This document shows, one piece after another, positions 32,683 to 44,520 of a DNA stretch of 64,000 bases. Numbering within the stretch: the first letter of the stretch is position 1; every line of letters begins with the position of its first letter. The stretch is from Diplolepis rosae. Taxonomy: Eukaryota; Arthropoda; Insecta; Hymenoptera; Diplolepididae. The translations under genes were made by a program, and so were the position numbers. Under the pieces are notes generated by a model. It was not told the DNA's origin, searched no databases, and was given only the letters and a program-made list of their open reading frames with translations. The stretch spans positions 23,081,501 to 23,145,500 of the forward strand of contig JAPYXD010000723.1 in NCBI GenBank assembly GCA_030998225.1. Direction: 5' to 3'.

Positions 32683-33004
32683 GTAAATAAAGTCTACGAT
32701 TATCTTTTCTTTTTGAGAGATTTGGAAGAAAATAAATTATTTTAATCATGTAATTTATTAAAAAGTTACTGAAATGTATACAGAAAATCGAGCGCGAAGC
32801 GCGAGTGTCATGATGAGAATGTGTTCCTTAAGGCCGATAGAGCCTTAAGTAAATTGAATTTCCTGTTTCACTTAAACTGAAAAAGAAATTTAGTGAATTT
32901 GAGAAAATGAGTAATTCACATCATCTTTAATATTATAAAATTGGTTTGAGCTTCAGTATTAAATTATAAGAAATAAACTTAAATGTATGCGAAGAGCACA
33001 AGAC

Positions 33005-33211
33005 CGAGCGCGAAGCGCGAGGTCCAGAAAGATCGGAGCGCGAAGCGCGACGTTCAAAAATTCCGGAGCGCGCAGCGCGACGATCGAGTATTACGGAGCG
33101 CGAAGCGCGACGATCAAATCGCGCGCCCTAGGCGCGCGCAAGCTTTCGAGCGAAGCGAGCTGCGCGCGAATCGCGAAATGAGAATGTGCCCGCGAAGCGG
33201 GCAGATTTTTT
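33005..33211 (+). repeat. Array of GC-rich hairpins (GCGCGAAGCGCG family)
   Basis: Units about 36 bp apart each contain a short palindrome: CGCG-AAG-CGCG several times, GCGCGCC-TAG-GCGCGC, CGAGCGAAGCGAG, and finally GCCCGC-GAA-GCGGGC before a T6 run. The stems differ, but pairing is kept in most. ORFs across it on all frames are by-products of the composition. Confidence 0.85.
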
Positions 33212-33258
33212 AAAGTAGAAAGATATATTAATAAGCTTAATTAAGGTAATTTAAGCAT

Positions 33259-33712
33259 TGTTTGTAAATGCAGCATTTTCCCGAACGGGCCCATTGGATA
33301 CGTGTCGAACGACTCAGGGGAAAGAAAAGCGCGTGCTTGCCGAGGATTGGCTCAGCGGACACAGTCTATCGGAAAATACAATGCACGCGGCGCGGAAGGG
33401 ATGCGCAAAGCGCGGGACCGTCTCGATGGGCGCGTGGTGACGCCAGCAAGCGTATCATGCCCGCGCATCTCGAACACCCCCATGCTGGCGCCTACCCCCA
33501 CGCACTTTCCCGTCGAGCCCTTCGGATATAAAAAGAGGTGCCTTCGCTCGGAAAATCAGATCTGACGCTCCACTCATCACGAGATAGATCCAGTCTCAAC
33601 TTTCAATAAAATACACTACCAAATCATCTCTCTTTCTGAACGGGGTGAAGCATTCTTCTCTTCGTTCACTCTTTCCTCTCTCCCACTACTGAAACTAATC
33701 CGTTGGTAAACA
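33259..33712 (+). repeat. LTR-like block with TATA, initiator and poly(A) signal
   Basis: TGTTTGTAAATG at the left and TTGGTAAACA at the right give TG..CA ends with inverted TGTTT/AAACA. TATAAAAAG at 33527 is 31 bp before the A of TCAGA at 33558, and AATAAA is at 33605. This is the layout of a short LTR. No partner copy or clear primer site is visible, so a solo LTR or a host promoter remains possible. Confidence 0.4.
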
Positions 33713-34066
33713 ATTGCAGGGTCGCAAACACAACAGGCGACGTATTTTGGCTAAGGCCATCAAATACCAGCGACGCCTAAGCTGACCACGCCCGGCTACA
33801 CCACTGAACCAGCTCGACCCGGTTTCCAGAGAGATCCCGGCCACGCACGCGCCATCTTGCAACACCAGACCAGGGTCTACGAATCTCACCTTCTTCACTG
33901 AGAAGTACTTGCTGCTCGAACTCCAGCCGTACTCCGGGATCCTGATTGGATATCCCGTCCTTCCTCTCCTGTCTACCAGGGGGCGCCACTAGGGAGTTTC
34001 TCCCCTGAGCCCGAGTTAGATATACGCGACCACAACTGTCACCAGCCACCCCCACGAAGGCCCCTG

Positions 34067-34378
34067 ATGTCAGGCGGACATACGTACTTCTCTTACGTGT
34101 CCAACATCGACTCACTGTCTCATTCTGGGACTTGGTCACGTATCCAGGTGGGGCCCTGGAAACTTGCCCGGATCGCCTCTCCCACGAAGGTGGTCGTACA
34201 AGCGACGAGGCCACGATCTATCTTCTCACCTCCAGATACGCCCGTGGAAACCACCGCCTCGAGGAGAAATAAGCAGCCTATGACGCCGGACGACCTCCGC
34301 GCAATCTTCGAGGATGTTTTAGATATCCCTATCCTGCTCTCTCCGATTGGATCGACTCCCTCTCCGTCCCTCTGACAG
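34067..34378 (+). CDS. Unrecognised short ORF in GC-rich sequence
   Basis: A frame of 103 codons starts MSGGHTYFSYVSNIDSL and ends LLSPIGSTPSPSL. A small basic peptide frame (GRKHNRRRILAKAIKYQRR) lies 350 bp upstream after a TTGCAG acceptor-like site at 33713-33718. Both follow the LTR-like block and may be leader or gag remnants of that element. No domain is recognised and codon bias alone is weak support. Confidence 0.25.
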
Positions 34379-34379
34379 A

Positions 34380-35280
34380 GGGCGCATCCGTATAAACCAA
34401 TGCGTGCCGAGCGTATTAAGCGTAAATTGAAAGAATTATTTAAATAATAGCCTGTAAATTAATTGTTTAAAATACATCCTCAATTTTACCCTAAAAAGAC
34501 GCCTACTTTCTTTTCTAACCTTTCCAACTTAGAAAATAATAAGAGCGAGGCGAGGCATTCCTCTCGTCGCTCTCTCTCTGCCTTTCTCCCTCACTCCTAT
34601 ACCACAAAGGGGGAAACGACAACAATTAGAGTAAAAAAAAATTGTTGTTGTTTACGCTTCAAATGAATGACATATACTGAAAAAGACGCACAATGACAGT
34701 AGCTTTCTAACGCTTGTTCGGAATATTGGAACGATGGAATATTAATCAAGTTACGCCATCTCTTAGCAAACCGCACGAATTAAGTTATAGATCCGTATAG
34801 ATACGTAAAAAACCTCGAGTGACGCGTCTTAACTCATCTCTCAAAGCCAATCTGCAAATACTGATACGCAAATAAGTGAAACGCAGTTCCTCTGTTTCAA
34901 ATTGCGGCGCTAAATTAAGTATTGTTACGTTATAACCAGTTAATACGATGTAAAATTGCAAAACACTTGCAAGAATGTTTGGAATGCGGGAAATTACGTC
35001 CGTTATAATTATAGATGACTCATAGGGCTATTTATTGTGATATAACGTGCGTCAAGCTTCAAAACGACTGCATGTAATGTTTATTAACATTCTAAGGGAT
35101 TACGATGTTATATATGTATCCATTCGTCAAAGGGACATAAAATTGTATTCCGTGATTATTTTGATTGACGGAAGGCTGGAAAGAGAGAGAAATCCTCACT
35201 CAGTCAGGCGAACAAGGCCTGACAGTTGTATTATAAATTGTCTGCAGTAACTTAAATTAATTAAACTTTATAGTAATAAA
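34380..35280. other. Gene-less stretch
   Basis: AT-rich with a few short ORFs lacking any motif. No repeat matching other parts of the window was noticed. Confidence 0.35.
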
Positions 35281-35282
35281 CT

Positions 35283-36331
35283 TTAAGTGACAAAACCATC
35301 GAGGTAACAAGCCCACCGCCCCCTCAAGGCGTTTGAGCGCCCGTTGAGCGTCCCCATGTCTCGTGGATAGCTACAGATCATCAACGTACTTTGAAGCCCT
35401 GACATCCGCCAGAAGAACGGCGTTAAGCCATCTGAGGTAGAGATTAAATAAAAGTGGGGAGAGTACCCCCCCCCCCCCCAACTGAGAAATACCCACTCCA
35501 CAAAGTCTAGGAGCATCATCAGTGGTCGAGAAGTTAAGGGTTCTCTTCGTAGTGAGGAAATTCACAAAATTGACAATCCTTCCAGGCGCACCCAAATCGA
35601 TAAGTTGTTGCACAAGGACGCCTGGAAAGACCGCATCGAAGGCTCTTCTGAGATCCAAAGACAGGGCCAAAGTGCCCTCCGACCGACCAAAACCCTGGCG
35701 AATATCAGTTACAACACACGAAACGCAGTCTATAGAGGAGCGGCTCCTTCTAAAACCGAACTTGTTAATCGGTATCCATGAGCTGCTCTCTGCAAGGAAC
35801 TCAAGACGCTTTTGAAACAATCTTTCAAATGTCTTGCAGACATTCCGCCAGGGCCAAACGATCGTACTTGCCCAAGTTCTTCCCAGGCCTGGTACTCTCC
35901 ATCAATACTATGTATTGCGGTAGAGAAGCGTCCGAAAAGACGTCATGTTGGGGTTCGTGTGTTTTGGACCACAGAAGACCAGAGGACGGGTCACACGGAG
36001 GCGGGTCTAAGAAATCGTCGATCCTTTTCATCAAGGTCTGACTCATATTATCACAAGTCAAGTCAGAACACGGATCAGAATCAGACGGGAGCCTATTCTT
36101 CTTACTCTGTGATGGCAGCTGCGAAAGCGGGGAGGAAATGGGTCTCTTGCAACCATCCATAAGGGCCAGACCAGTCCGGTCAGCATCCGAGGGACCAGCA
36201 GTTAAAGCGAAAATGCCCGAATTCACATCCCGGCCAGACCTCACCGGGGCAAAGCCGCGTCCACGACCCACACCCTAAGCATTACCACGGCCGTCCGCCG
36301 TCAAACCCTTATCAGATCCAGTCGGAGCCAT
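35283..36331 (-). pseudogene. Non-LTR retrotransposon: ORF1 N-terminus abutting reverse transcriptase
   Basis: On the minus strand ATG 36331 opens an ORF1-like frame. A stop follows at about 36274, then a Gly/Arg segment, acidic linker and YIVLMESTRPGKNLGKYDRLALAE, which resembles the start of the RNA-binding region of Jockey-type ORF1. At about 35845 the sequence passes straight into an RT in another frame: NVCKTFERLFQKRLEFL, NKFGFRRSRSSID, LDLRRAFDAV, VLSPLLFNLYLRWLN and catalytic KYVDDL near 35374. The C-terminal ORF1, endonuclease and RT start are absent. A C homopolymer (35467-35479) has expanded in the SQGGVLSP region. It is a deletion derivative, coding for nothing complete. Confidence 0.85.
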
Positions 36332-36399
36332 GGCGTGAAGCCGGGTAGTAGCTAAAACCAGAACGCAGACAGAAGCCATGGAAGGAAAAAAAAAGCAAA

Positions 36400-36897
36400 A
36401 TTATAAAGGCGAGTAAAGAAATTAATTCAACGTGTCGATAACGTATATAGTTAATGTGCATAATTATGTAAAAATTATAGTACTATGGTATAATAATATT
36501 AACAATAAGAAAAAGACTTATGTACAGATCAGCTGGGTTGAATAAGGAGCCGAGAAACCTCTAAGACTACTAGAAAACTGTAAACATACCATAAATGTAG
36601 ATGTATATCTGGTTTTGTGAATTTGTGAGTAATCACCAAGCTCCTAGCCTTGTGGAAAGATCACTTAGATAGATAGTTGGATATTTTTTAAGTAATGAAG
36701 GAAACAATGCAAATATTAGGTGTGGTTTTAATAACGAAGGAGAAGGCAATAAGATAGGATAGACAGAAAAGTGTTACCATTAAAAGTTCTGAAGCAAGTT
36801 CAAGCATAATATTACAGGTTATGCGTAGAGGGCATAAATGTAAACACTTAATAGAAGAAAGCTTCTAGCAAACACAATAATGTAGTAAAGTTCCCAG
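36400..36897. other. Gene-less stretch
   Basis: AT-rich sequence between the non-LTR fragment and the exon-like ORF. No signal is supported. Confidence 0.3.
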
Positions 36898-37114
36898 CTA
36901 GACGTCTCTTCTTATGTCTAAATATTCTTTCAGACGCTCCAAAATATAGAATTGCACGGGTGCAGGCAATCCACAAAAGTAGGCCAAATAGTTGAGTGTT
37001 GTAGAAGTTTTAGAATGCTCAGCTAAAATAATAGAGGGAAAGGGCATACAAATTCCGGCAATAATGGAAGCCAAAAGCACGCTAGCCACACAAGCAAAAT
37101 TCGTTGCATAAATT
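36898..37114 (-). CDS. Candidate terminal exon, unrecognised, with hydrophobic segment
   Basis: On the minus strand a pyrimidine-rich acceptor ending TGTGCTTTCTTAG at 37115-37116 precedes a frame ending at TAG 36898-36900. The roughly 70 residues include a probable membrane helix (ACVASVLLASIIAGICMPF) and a charged tail (FYILERLKEYLDIRRDV). An ORF this long without stops is unusual in local AT-rich DNA, and no transposon motif is visible. It could be the last exon of a host membrane protein. No upstream exon was found. Confidence 0.3.
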
Positions 37115-37302
37115 CTAAGAAAGCACAAGAGTATATTGTAAAAAAACAGTGTTCAAAGATTAATAGCTACACACACAGTTCAAAAAGCCAGGCGTGATGT
37201 AATAATCACGACTCAGTGAAACTCACGTAGAAGAAACCACGAATCAACCGCCTGTACGAATCTTAGGACACATTGTCGGACCAGCCTCATTGACTTGACC
37301 CT

Positions 37303-40218
37303 GTTAGTGTCCTAAGTTGAACTCCTAAGTTAGTTTGTCAAATCGTCACACGTGGCGCTAACTGTACCATCACTCCCTGAAAATTCACAGTAACATAAGA
37401 AGAATTTAATATAAAAAAAATTTTTAATATATTATTCAATGCCATAAACAAATAAAAGAGATCAGACTTTAAATATTAATATTATTTGATTATTTTAAAT
37501 TAAATTTTCCCCTTTTTATTTATATTAATCTCGAACAAAAACTATTGAAACATTCAGCTGATATTAATATTTAAATATTGATATCTCGTTTATTCCTTTA
37601 TGGCATTGAATAATAACTTTTTTTAAAATTTTTATATTTAATTGTCTACATATCACTGCATTCATATTATTTTTTTGAGGCAAAATTAAGTTGAAAAATG
37701 AAAAAAAAATGAAAAATTCTGAACAAGAAACGAAGTTGATGAGAGTTGTAATTAGTTGGAAATCATTATGAATAATTAAAGAAAATAGAATATAAAATAA
37801 GGTGAATATTAATTTATATTTTTAAAATAGTTAACTAACATTAATAAAAACAGTATAATAAGAACAATTAAATTTTTTTTCATTTTCAAAACCAAAAGTA
37901 GTCTATCTACGTCCGTTTTCATGCTCTTTAAAATTCACGAAATGTGAAAGTTGAAATGTAGGGAAACAAAAATTTGTAAAAATTCAAAGTATTCTCATAC
38001 ATAAAAAGCGGATCGTACAAATTGCGAAAATTAATTATTAGAAACAGAATAGAAAATATGTAACTTAGAAATACATTAAAAGTATTTTTATATTTTTTTA
38101 TGTATGATTTCACGAATTTGAATTTTTACAACTTTGTTTCCCTAAATTTCAACTTTTACAGCTTCCCGGTAATAGTATATTACGTGCCTATGCGCATAAT
38201 GAGGGTTATTACGCGACGAGCGACAATGCTCGCAGGAGATCGAAGCCGAGGAGCGATCAGTCTTGCGAGCATTGTTGCGAGTCTCGTAATTACCCGAATT
38301 GTGTGCATTGGCACGTATTCTATTTTATGTGACTTCGGTGCGTATACGAGTTTTTATGCGTACACTCGAATCTAATCTAGTATTCATCATGATTCTCGTC
38401 CATTGCGCTTGAAATTTCGCGACTGGTTCCGGCCATTTTGATTTCATCGATCTTGTGTAGTAGTAGCGTATTGTAATAGAGCATGCGCAGTTCAAATGTA
38501 CAACGCTTTGTCAGTACGGTGCCAACGCTGTACGAAGAAGAAGAAGAATAAGAAGAAGATTACGCTCCGCTGTATGGTTATGAGCGCATGTGCAGTTCGA
38601 TTTTACATTACATTCCTCTGTAGCGAAATACACTACATTACGCTACTCTGAACTGTAGCGTAGAAACGAGTTTATGTGCCTCAGCCGCGGAAACTCGTTT
38701 TTCCGATACAGCTGAGAGTAAAGCAATGTTGTATATTCCGTTACAGAGGAATACAATGTAGAAATTGAACTGCGCATGTGCACTATAGTCTTACAGCGGA
38801 ACGCAATCTATTTCTTATTCTTCTTCTTCTCATTTCTTCTTCGTACAGCGGAACGCAATCTATTTCTTATTCTTCTTCTTCTCACTTCTTCTTCGTACAG
38901 CGTTAGCACTGACAACTACACAAGACCGATAAAATCAAAATGGCCGGGACTAGTCGCCAATTTGCGCCCGCTTCGTACAACTAGCGCAGCAAATAACTAC
39001 AATAAGTACTAGATTAGATTCCAATGTACGCATAAAAACTCGTTTCCGCACCACAGTCACATAAAATAGAATATGTGCCAATGCACACAATTCGGGACAT
39101 TGCGAGACTCGCGACAATGCTCGCAGGATCTCCTGCGAGCATTGTCGCTCGTCACGCAATCACCCTCATTCTGTGCCTAGGCACATAATATACTATTACG
39201 CGCCGGTGGCACATAATAATAATTACAGTTTCTTTCGTATACATCGGATATTTTCCGTAAATCTACCTTTGTGATAGATGAACAAAATTTTGAAAAGTTC
39301 ATTGCTTTAAATGTTATTAAAAAATGGTTAAAACTATGAAATTTTGACTTTTTTTGCATTTTTTTGGTCAATGATGCACAAAAGCACTTCGTTTTTAGCT
39401 CACTAAGTGTGAAATTTCATTACCTCTGACGTGATTCCTAGAAATGTAATTTATTTGATCTATTACTAAAATTATGAGCTTTAAGGGCATATGATACTTG
39501 AGAAGAGTAGCAAATTCATATGAATAATTTGGTTTAGTTACTACATGTTTGTGTCCAAAGTACGTAAAATGTTGTTGTAAATGTTAGAGAGGATGAAAAC
39601 GGACGTAGATAGACTACTTTTAGTTTTGAAAATGAAAATAAATTTTAATTGTTCTTATTATACTGTTTTTATTAATGTTGGTTAACTATTGTATTTTAAA
39701 AATATAGATTAATATTCACCTTATTTTATATTCTATTTACTTTAATTATTCATAGTGATTTCCAACTAATTACAATTCTCATCAACTTTGTTTCTTGTTC
39801 AGAATTTTTCATTTTTTTCCATTTTTCAACTTAATTTTGTCTCACAAAAATAATATAAATGCATTGATATGTAGACAATTAAATATAAAAATTTTTAAAA
39901 AGTTATTATTCAATGCCATAAAGGAATAAAAGAGATATTAATATTTTAATATTAATATCAGTTGAATGTTTCAAAATAGTTTTTGTACGAGAATAATATG
40001 AATAAAAAGGGGAAAATTTATTTTAAAATATTCATATAATATTAATATTTAAAGTCTGATCTCTTTTACTTGTTTATGGCATTGAATAATATATTTTAAA
40101 AAAATTTTATATTAAATTCTTCGTATGTTACTGTGAATTTTCAGGGAGTGATGGTACAGTTAGCGCCGCGAGTGACGATTCGACAAACTAACTTAGGAAT
40201 TCAACTTGGGACACTAAC
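37303..40218. mobile_element. Large foldback element, 2.9 kb, with nested palindromes
   Basis: Outer arms of about 620 bp (37303-37925 and 39592-40218) begin GTTAGTGTCCTAAGTTGAA and its near-copy on the other strand. They include TGGCATTGAATAATA and TAGTCTATCTACGTCCG landmarks in both. The region between holds a further palindrome (38169-39200) and a small hairpin (37945-38160). No transposase is present. A target duplication was not found. Confidence 0.85.
38169..39200. mobile_element. Inner palindromic element within the 2.9-kb foldback
   Basis: The ends GTAATAGTATATTACGTGCC and GGCACATAATATACTATTAC are inverted. Matching blocks continue inward: CGAGCGACAATGCTCGCAGGA, AATTGTGTGCATTGGCAC, AAACTCGTTTCC-type and GACCGATAAAATCAAAATGG. 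The centre has GAA/TTC triplet runs and a 56-bp tandem duplication around 38791-38900. It is GC richer than the outer arms, as expected for a separate insertion. Confidence 0.8.
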
Positions 40219-41100
40219 GGGGCCCCATTTTCTTTTCTGATGCATATGGCTGCATTGAAGGCAGTGCAATGGTCCACAAGTGGCGGAACGTCTCCACCGT
40301 CAAGATTCACTATTGGTAGGAACAAAGATATGATGAGGGGGGAGATTGCTCAACCTGTGGAAAAAGAGATTGAGTAAAAATTGGGCTGATAAACGCGCCA
40401 TCAGGCGAGTGGAACTGTGAGTTACTTTGTGAATTCAGATTTTCAGACCTTGCGCGTCGGTAAATGATGAAAATGAGAGAAATTAGAAACGAGTTACCAC
40501 CGGAGTTGCTATTGAAAGAATTATCACGCCAGATCACGAGTACAAACTGCAATATGCAAAATTATTTATTATCAGGATATTAAATAATTAATAATTTATA
40601 ATTATTTGTATTATTCTATCGACATTGCAGAATTAAGAAATGACAAAAATATATTTATATATAAAATATATATATATATATATAAATTATATATAGTTTA
40701 TATGTTTATATTTGTACTAAGATTTACATATAAGACAAAGCACCATAATTGTATTTTGTTTTCAATATGAAATAAATAAATAAATTTAGCTTGTTATAAA
40801 ATTTTTGTTTTTTTAATCATCCTTCCATATTGTATGGTATAAGCAGCTTTTTTTACTCTTAATTTTTTAAGGTACATAATAATAAAAAATAACGAACAAA
40901 TAAATCTAATACACTCAAATTAACGGGAAAAAAATGCTCAATGTATGAATAATGGAAAAAAATTGCAGTAAACAAAAATCAAGGAGTTATGGATTTCATT
41001 GAATTTAAAAGTAACGACACGATTTCTAAATGACGAAAATAAAAATCCTGAATCTAAGAAAATCCGTGACATAACATTTTAATGCATAATTCAGAATACA
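40219..41100. other. Gene-less AT-rich stretch
   Basis: It includes a (TA)n run at about 40666-40684. A minus-strand ORF at 40310-40552 has no motif. Nothing else could be assigned. Confidence 0.4.
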
Positions 41101-41113
41101 ATTTTTTTATGTA

Positions 41114-41385
41114 CTCTCTAAATTTGAATCAGTCAAAATCTACTGATTATCAGTGAAATTTGACTGATTCAAATAGCTAAAAAGAGGTTACTGCAAATCA
41201 GTCAAATTTCACTGATTATTTCAGTGAAAATTGACTTATTTGACAGTGCAAAATATTTTTTCCGCTGATGAATCTGTGAAAATTAACTGATTTAACAGTG
41301 AAAAATATTTTTTCACTTATGAATCAGTGAAAAGGCAAATCACTGATTCAATCAGTGAAAATTTAACTGATTCAGATTTAGAGAG
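41114..41385. mobile_element. MITE, 272 bp, with TA duplication and internal CTGATT words
   Basis: The terminal repeats CTCTCTAAATTTGAATCAGT and CTCTCTAAATCTGAATCAGT are inverted and flanked by TA (41112-41113, 41386-41387). About ten copies of AATCAGT/ACTGATT words alternate in both orientations through the element. A Tc1/mariner-type MITE is the simplest reading. Confidence 0.8.
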
Positions 41386-41411
41386 TATAAAGATACAAAA
41401 TATTTATTTTT

Positions 41412-41805
41412 CTTCATTATGAATTGACAATCAATCATTGAATTCCCTCACATTCTTACATTCCCGAAATATAAAACTGACAAAAAAAATATTTTTAATA
41501 TCTATACATAATATATATCTATATTTATCACTTATCTATTTTTTATTTTAATAATTTTATTATTATAATATTTGTTTAAAATGAATATTTTTTATATTTA
41601 TAAGTAACTTCTTTATATCTATAGAGGTCCTGGGCTCAATATCCAGTGGAGTCAAAGCTTTCCTTTTTTACAAAGAATATTTTCCTAATAAATATACTCA
41701 TTATGTATAGATATAAGAAATATTAATTTTCGTCAATTTTAAATTTCGGCAATGTGAGAATGTGAGGGTATTCAATGATTCATTGTCCATTTATAATTCT
41801 TCTTT
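41412..41805. mobile_element. Palindrome with a tRNA-like fragment in its loop
   Basis: Arms at about 41412-41513 and 41697-41805 are inverted (GACAATCAATCATTGAATTCCCTCACATTC and its counterpart). The loop contains GAGGTCCTGGGCTCAATATCC at about 41624, the T-arm half of the tRNA-derived repeat, followed by CTTTCCTTTTTTAC. Confidence 0.75.
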
Positions 41806-42907
41806 TTTTTAGAATTTTGACAAATTCAAAGAACCCCGCATAAAATGTATGTAAAAAATGTTTTGATGGATTTTGCCTGCCAATAATTTATTTTTCACTT
41901 TATAGAATAGAAGAAATTTCCAAAAAAAATTTGGTCCGATTACAGGTCTTCATTTGAATTTTAGAATTTGCTTTAATTCAATTACTCAGAAATTATATAA
42001 TTGGATTGATTTCAATTCGGGATATTTTGAAATTCTAGATTCTTATTTTTCGTGATTTTTTTCGTCAATGAAAAATATTGTTGTTATTTCAAATTCACGA
42101 AATTAATTGAAAATTTTTTTAAATCTACAAAGCAATACAGAAAAAATTAAAAGCTATTTTTCACATAAAACCAATAAAATAAAACCATCTTATTGATGAT
42201 AGACATGTTAAAAATTTGTGCCTATTTTTAAACATTCAAGACTTTTTTCATAAAAGCAATTTCTTGTCTGCTAAATATCCTCATTTGTCGGGTTTGGTAG
42301 CTAGTTTTAAGTTTATAAAATAAGATAATATAATTCATGTTAAAACTTAATAGCATTTATTATTTAAAAGGTGCATCGTAATAGATATCTTCTGTTTTGA
42401 AGATTTTTTTTATTTTCGTGTTATTGCCAACTCTATACACCAGTTCCACAAATCTGACGAAAATAACAAAGAGAGGTGTGAGGAATGTCCTTCCGTGACC
42501 TTCTGTTTACGCCACCGAAATTGCAAGCGTAAATATGTAGTGAACTTCTAAAACAAAACAATAATCGAGTCACTTTGATTTATAGCCTTGTCAAGAAAGC
42601 ACGGTTTTTAAACGGTTTTCTACCGAATTTGAATCCGAGCAATTTTCTGGCAAGAAATAATCGCAAAGTATTTTCAGCTCTATCCGAAATCGGCTGTGAG
42701 TGATTTTTAAAGTGAAATTGCTACTCGAGAGTGAAATAGGTGTAGTAACTATTAAATCTGCTTAATCCCTGCACGTGCAGAGGAAAAACTAAGAAGCGGA
42801 GTGCGGTTTAAAAAGTAAATTGTGTAGGAGTGCGTGGTCTGTGTTTGGGCGTGTGTGTGTTTTGTGTGGTTGGGGTTGTGTGTTTTTTTGATTTTCAGGT
42901 TTTTAAA
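41806..42907. other. Gene-less stretch, probable 5' region of the THAP transposase gene
   Basis: AT-rich to about 42420, then more mixed sequence up to the THAP exon. Upstream ATG 42830 is in frame with 42908 and would add 26 hydrophobic residues. I prefer 42908 because THAP domains usually start within a few residues of the first zinc ligand. Confidence 0.35.
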
Positions 42908-43034
42908 ATGTCATCGAAGATTGTCGATTGCTGCCAATTCTTCGGTTGTTCAAACAAACGGTCGGAAGGGGCAAAGTTATTTCATTTTCCTGCTCAGGGT
43001 GACGCGAGATTAGAAATATGGATAAGAAATTCAG
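42908..43034 (+). pseudogene. P-element-type transposase, exon 1 (first half of THAP domain)
   Basis: ATG 42908 encodes 42 residues. They carry the N-terminal zinc ligands (CQFFGC), the FHFP motif and a tryptophan typical of the first half of a C2CH THAP zinc finger. The exon ends within a glycine codon at CAG/GTAAGT (43034/43035), a consensus donor. The matching second half, with CGDHF, starts at the acceptor TTTTTTCAG/GA at 52226/52227 in the correct phase. THAP domains give P-type transposases their terminal-repeat DNA binding. The intron would be 9192 bp. Confidence 0.75.
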
Positions 43035-43099
43035 GTAAGTGCCATTTAATTAAAATTTTAAGAATTCGTAGTACTTAATCAAGCAAACGATTTTGGATT

Positions 43100-44520
43100 G
43101 TGAGGCTTTTTTCGTATCTCACATATTTTGATTACAAAAATTGAATTTTTTATTTTCAATAGTATTTTTTTGAATCAAAACTTAATAAATACATCATATC
43201 AATGAATGTCCCAATAGAATTTTAGAGCTGCATGTAGACAAATAATTTGAGCTCACATATGACTGATTCCATTTCATTTTGATCAAGCTTTATAGGTTGA
43301 TATTTCATTTTAACTCGAAATTGAAGTACAATGTTCCCAAAACGATTCAATTAGACAATTATATTTTGTTTTTTGGCGAGTTAAGGGAATTTTTGTTTTG
43401 GCGTTAATTTTTTTTCCATGGAAGTAAAATGTTCAAATTCTAATTTGACGAAATTTGTAATGGCGAAGATGTTTTTTTAAATGAGATATGATTTTTTGAG
43501 AAAAAACGATTTTCCCGTTTCAACTGTTCTAAAATTAACTTATTTTTTCTGGGATAAAATTTTTACACCCTGGAATTAATTTTTTTCATCCGTTTTTCTA
43601 TTTGAAAGTTCGTCAATCAAATAAAAATATTTTTATTTTCGATTTGGAAATCAAAAATCTGTATCTCGAGGTGTCGAAATGGGAACGTTTCTGTGCCGCC
43701 GTGTAAAATTTCAGAAATGTGGGTTACGCCCTTTTGAATGTCCACTCTTCAATTTTTACTATAGTATTTTTCAATTTGGGGAAAAACGTATTACTTTGAG
43801 AATTTTTGCCAGTAAAAATACTAAACTTTATAAAAATGATATGGAACTTCAGCATAGTTCATAGCAAATTTTACTGTTAGTTCATTTTAAAGTTTCATAT
43901 CATTCTTCTAAAGTTTAGTATTTTACCGACAAAAATTCTCAAAGTGATACGTTTTTCCCTAAATTGGAAAATACTGTAGTAAAAATTGATATAAAAAGTT
44001 TCTCCGTGTTAATGTCAAGGTTATACTGATTTAAGAAAAAAATTAATCGGGTAACCTGCAAACTTTGTCGGACAAAATTTGTAGACCCTGCCAAAGTGAA
44101 AAATTCCAAATTCTTACGTTTTTCGTATTTAGCATATTCTGGTTAAAAACTGATTTTCAATTTTCACTATCATTTTTTTAATTAAAAAAGAAAAATACAC
44201 ATTTACAGAAAAATGTTGCGATTCGAATTGTAGATCTTTTTGTAATGAGATATTCTTTGGTTTGATTGAAAAAAATTATCAGGATAATTAGTAGAGATTT
44301 ATGAGCAATATCAATAATCAATATTGCAATTTTAGATTATTTCAAAAAAATTTCAGGAACACAAAAAATCCCCTTATTTTTAGAATTTTGGTCGGATAGG
44401 GCTGATTAACGAACTTGTCCTAACTTTGTGGGCTCCGATAAAATATGCCAAAATTCAATTCAATCCGATAATTCTATCGAGATTTATAAATTTGTATTCA
44501 CATATTTTTTTAAATTATTT
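43100..44520 (-). repeat. Diverged reverse copy of the hairpin-array repeat, left part, with a foldback
   Basis: On the minus strand, blocks match the left half of copies A and B: ATAAATCTC...AATTATCCTGATAA, GTTAGGACAAGTTCGTTAA and TTTTTATCGGAGCC near 44290-44440, and CACATATTTTG-type sequence near 43125. A separate foldback with arms of about 100 bp lies at 43751-43988 (AATTTTTACTATAGTATTTT and its reverse). The copy is old, with many differences. Confidence 0.6.

Larger units (their letters stand above)
31060..33211 (+). mobile_element. Hairpin-array repeat, copy A (with MITE inserted)
   Basis: This copy aligns along its length with 49776-51125 once the insertion at 32020-32682 is removed. 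It begins ACATTCTCATCATGGATGAG and ends GATGAGAATGT-type sequence plus the hairpin GCCCGCGAAGCGGGC and AGATTTTTT, so its ends carry an 11-bp inverted repeat. It contains a (GTCT)n run near 31178, a conserved block (GGCATAACTCTCGATAGAAT...GACAAGTTCGTTAACCAGCC), a long AT-rich middle, then a GC-rich array of hairpins at 32790-33205. No long ORF is present. I do not recognise the family; it is neither clearly Helitron (no CTRR end) nor a standard TIR element. Confidence 0.8.

Noticed and set aside
33190..33211. Bacterial-style intrinsic terminator (hairpin plus T6)
   Set aside because: The genome is eukaryotic. The same structure ends every copy of a mobile repeat, so I treat it as an element end, not a bacterial terminator.
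32983..33213. Arg/Ala-rich ORFs in three frames
   Set aside because: They translate the GCGCGAAGCGCGA hairpin array; there is no codon preference and no homologous domain.
33258..33565. Three overlapping ORFs of 60-87 codons
   Set aside because: They overlap a TATA box and poly(A) signal in an LTR-like block and have no motif.
38776..39012. ORF with FLFFFFSFLL stretch
   Set aside because: Product of TTC/TCT triplet repeats inside the inner palindrome.
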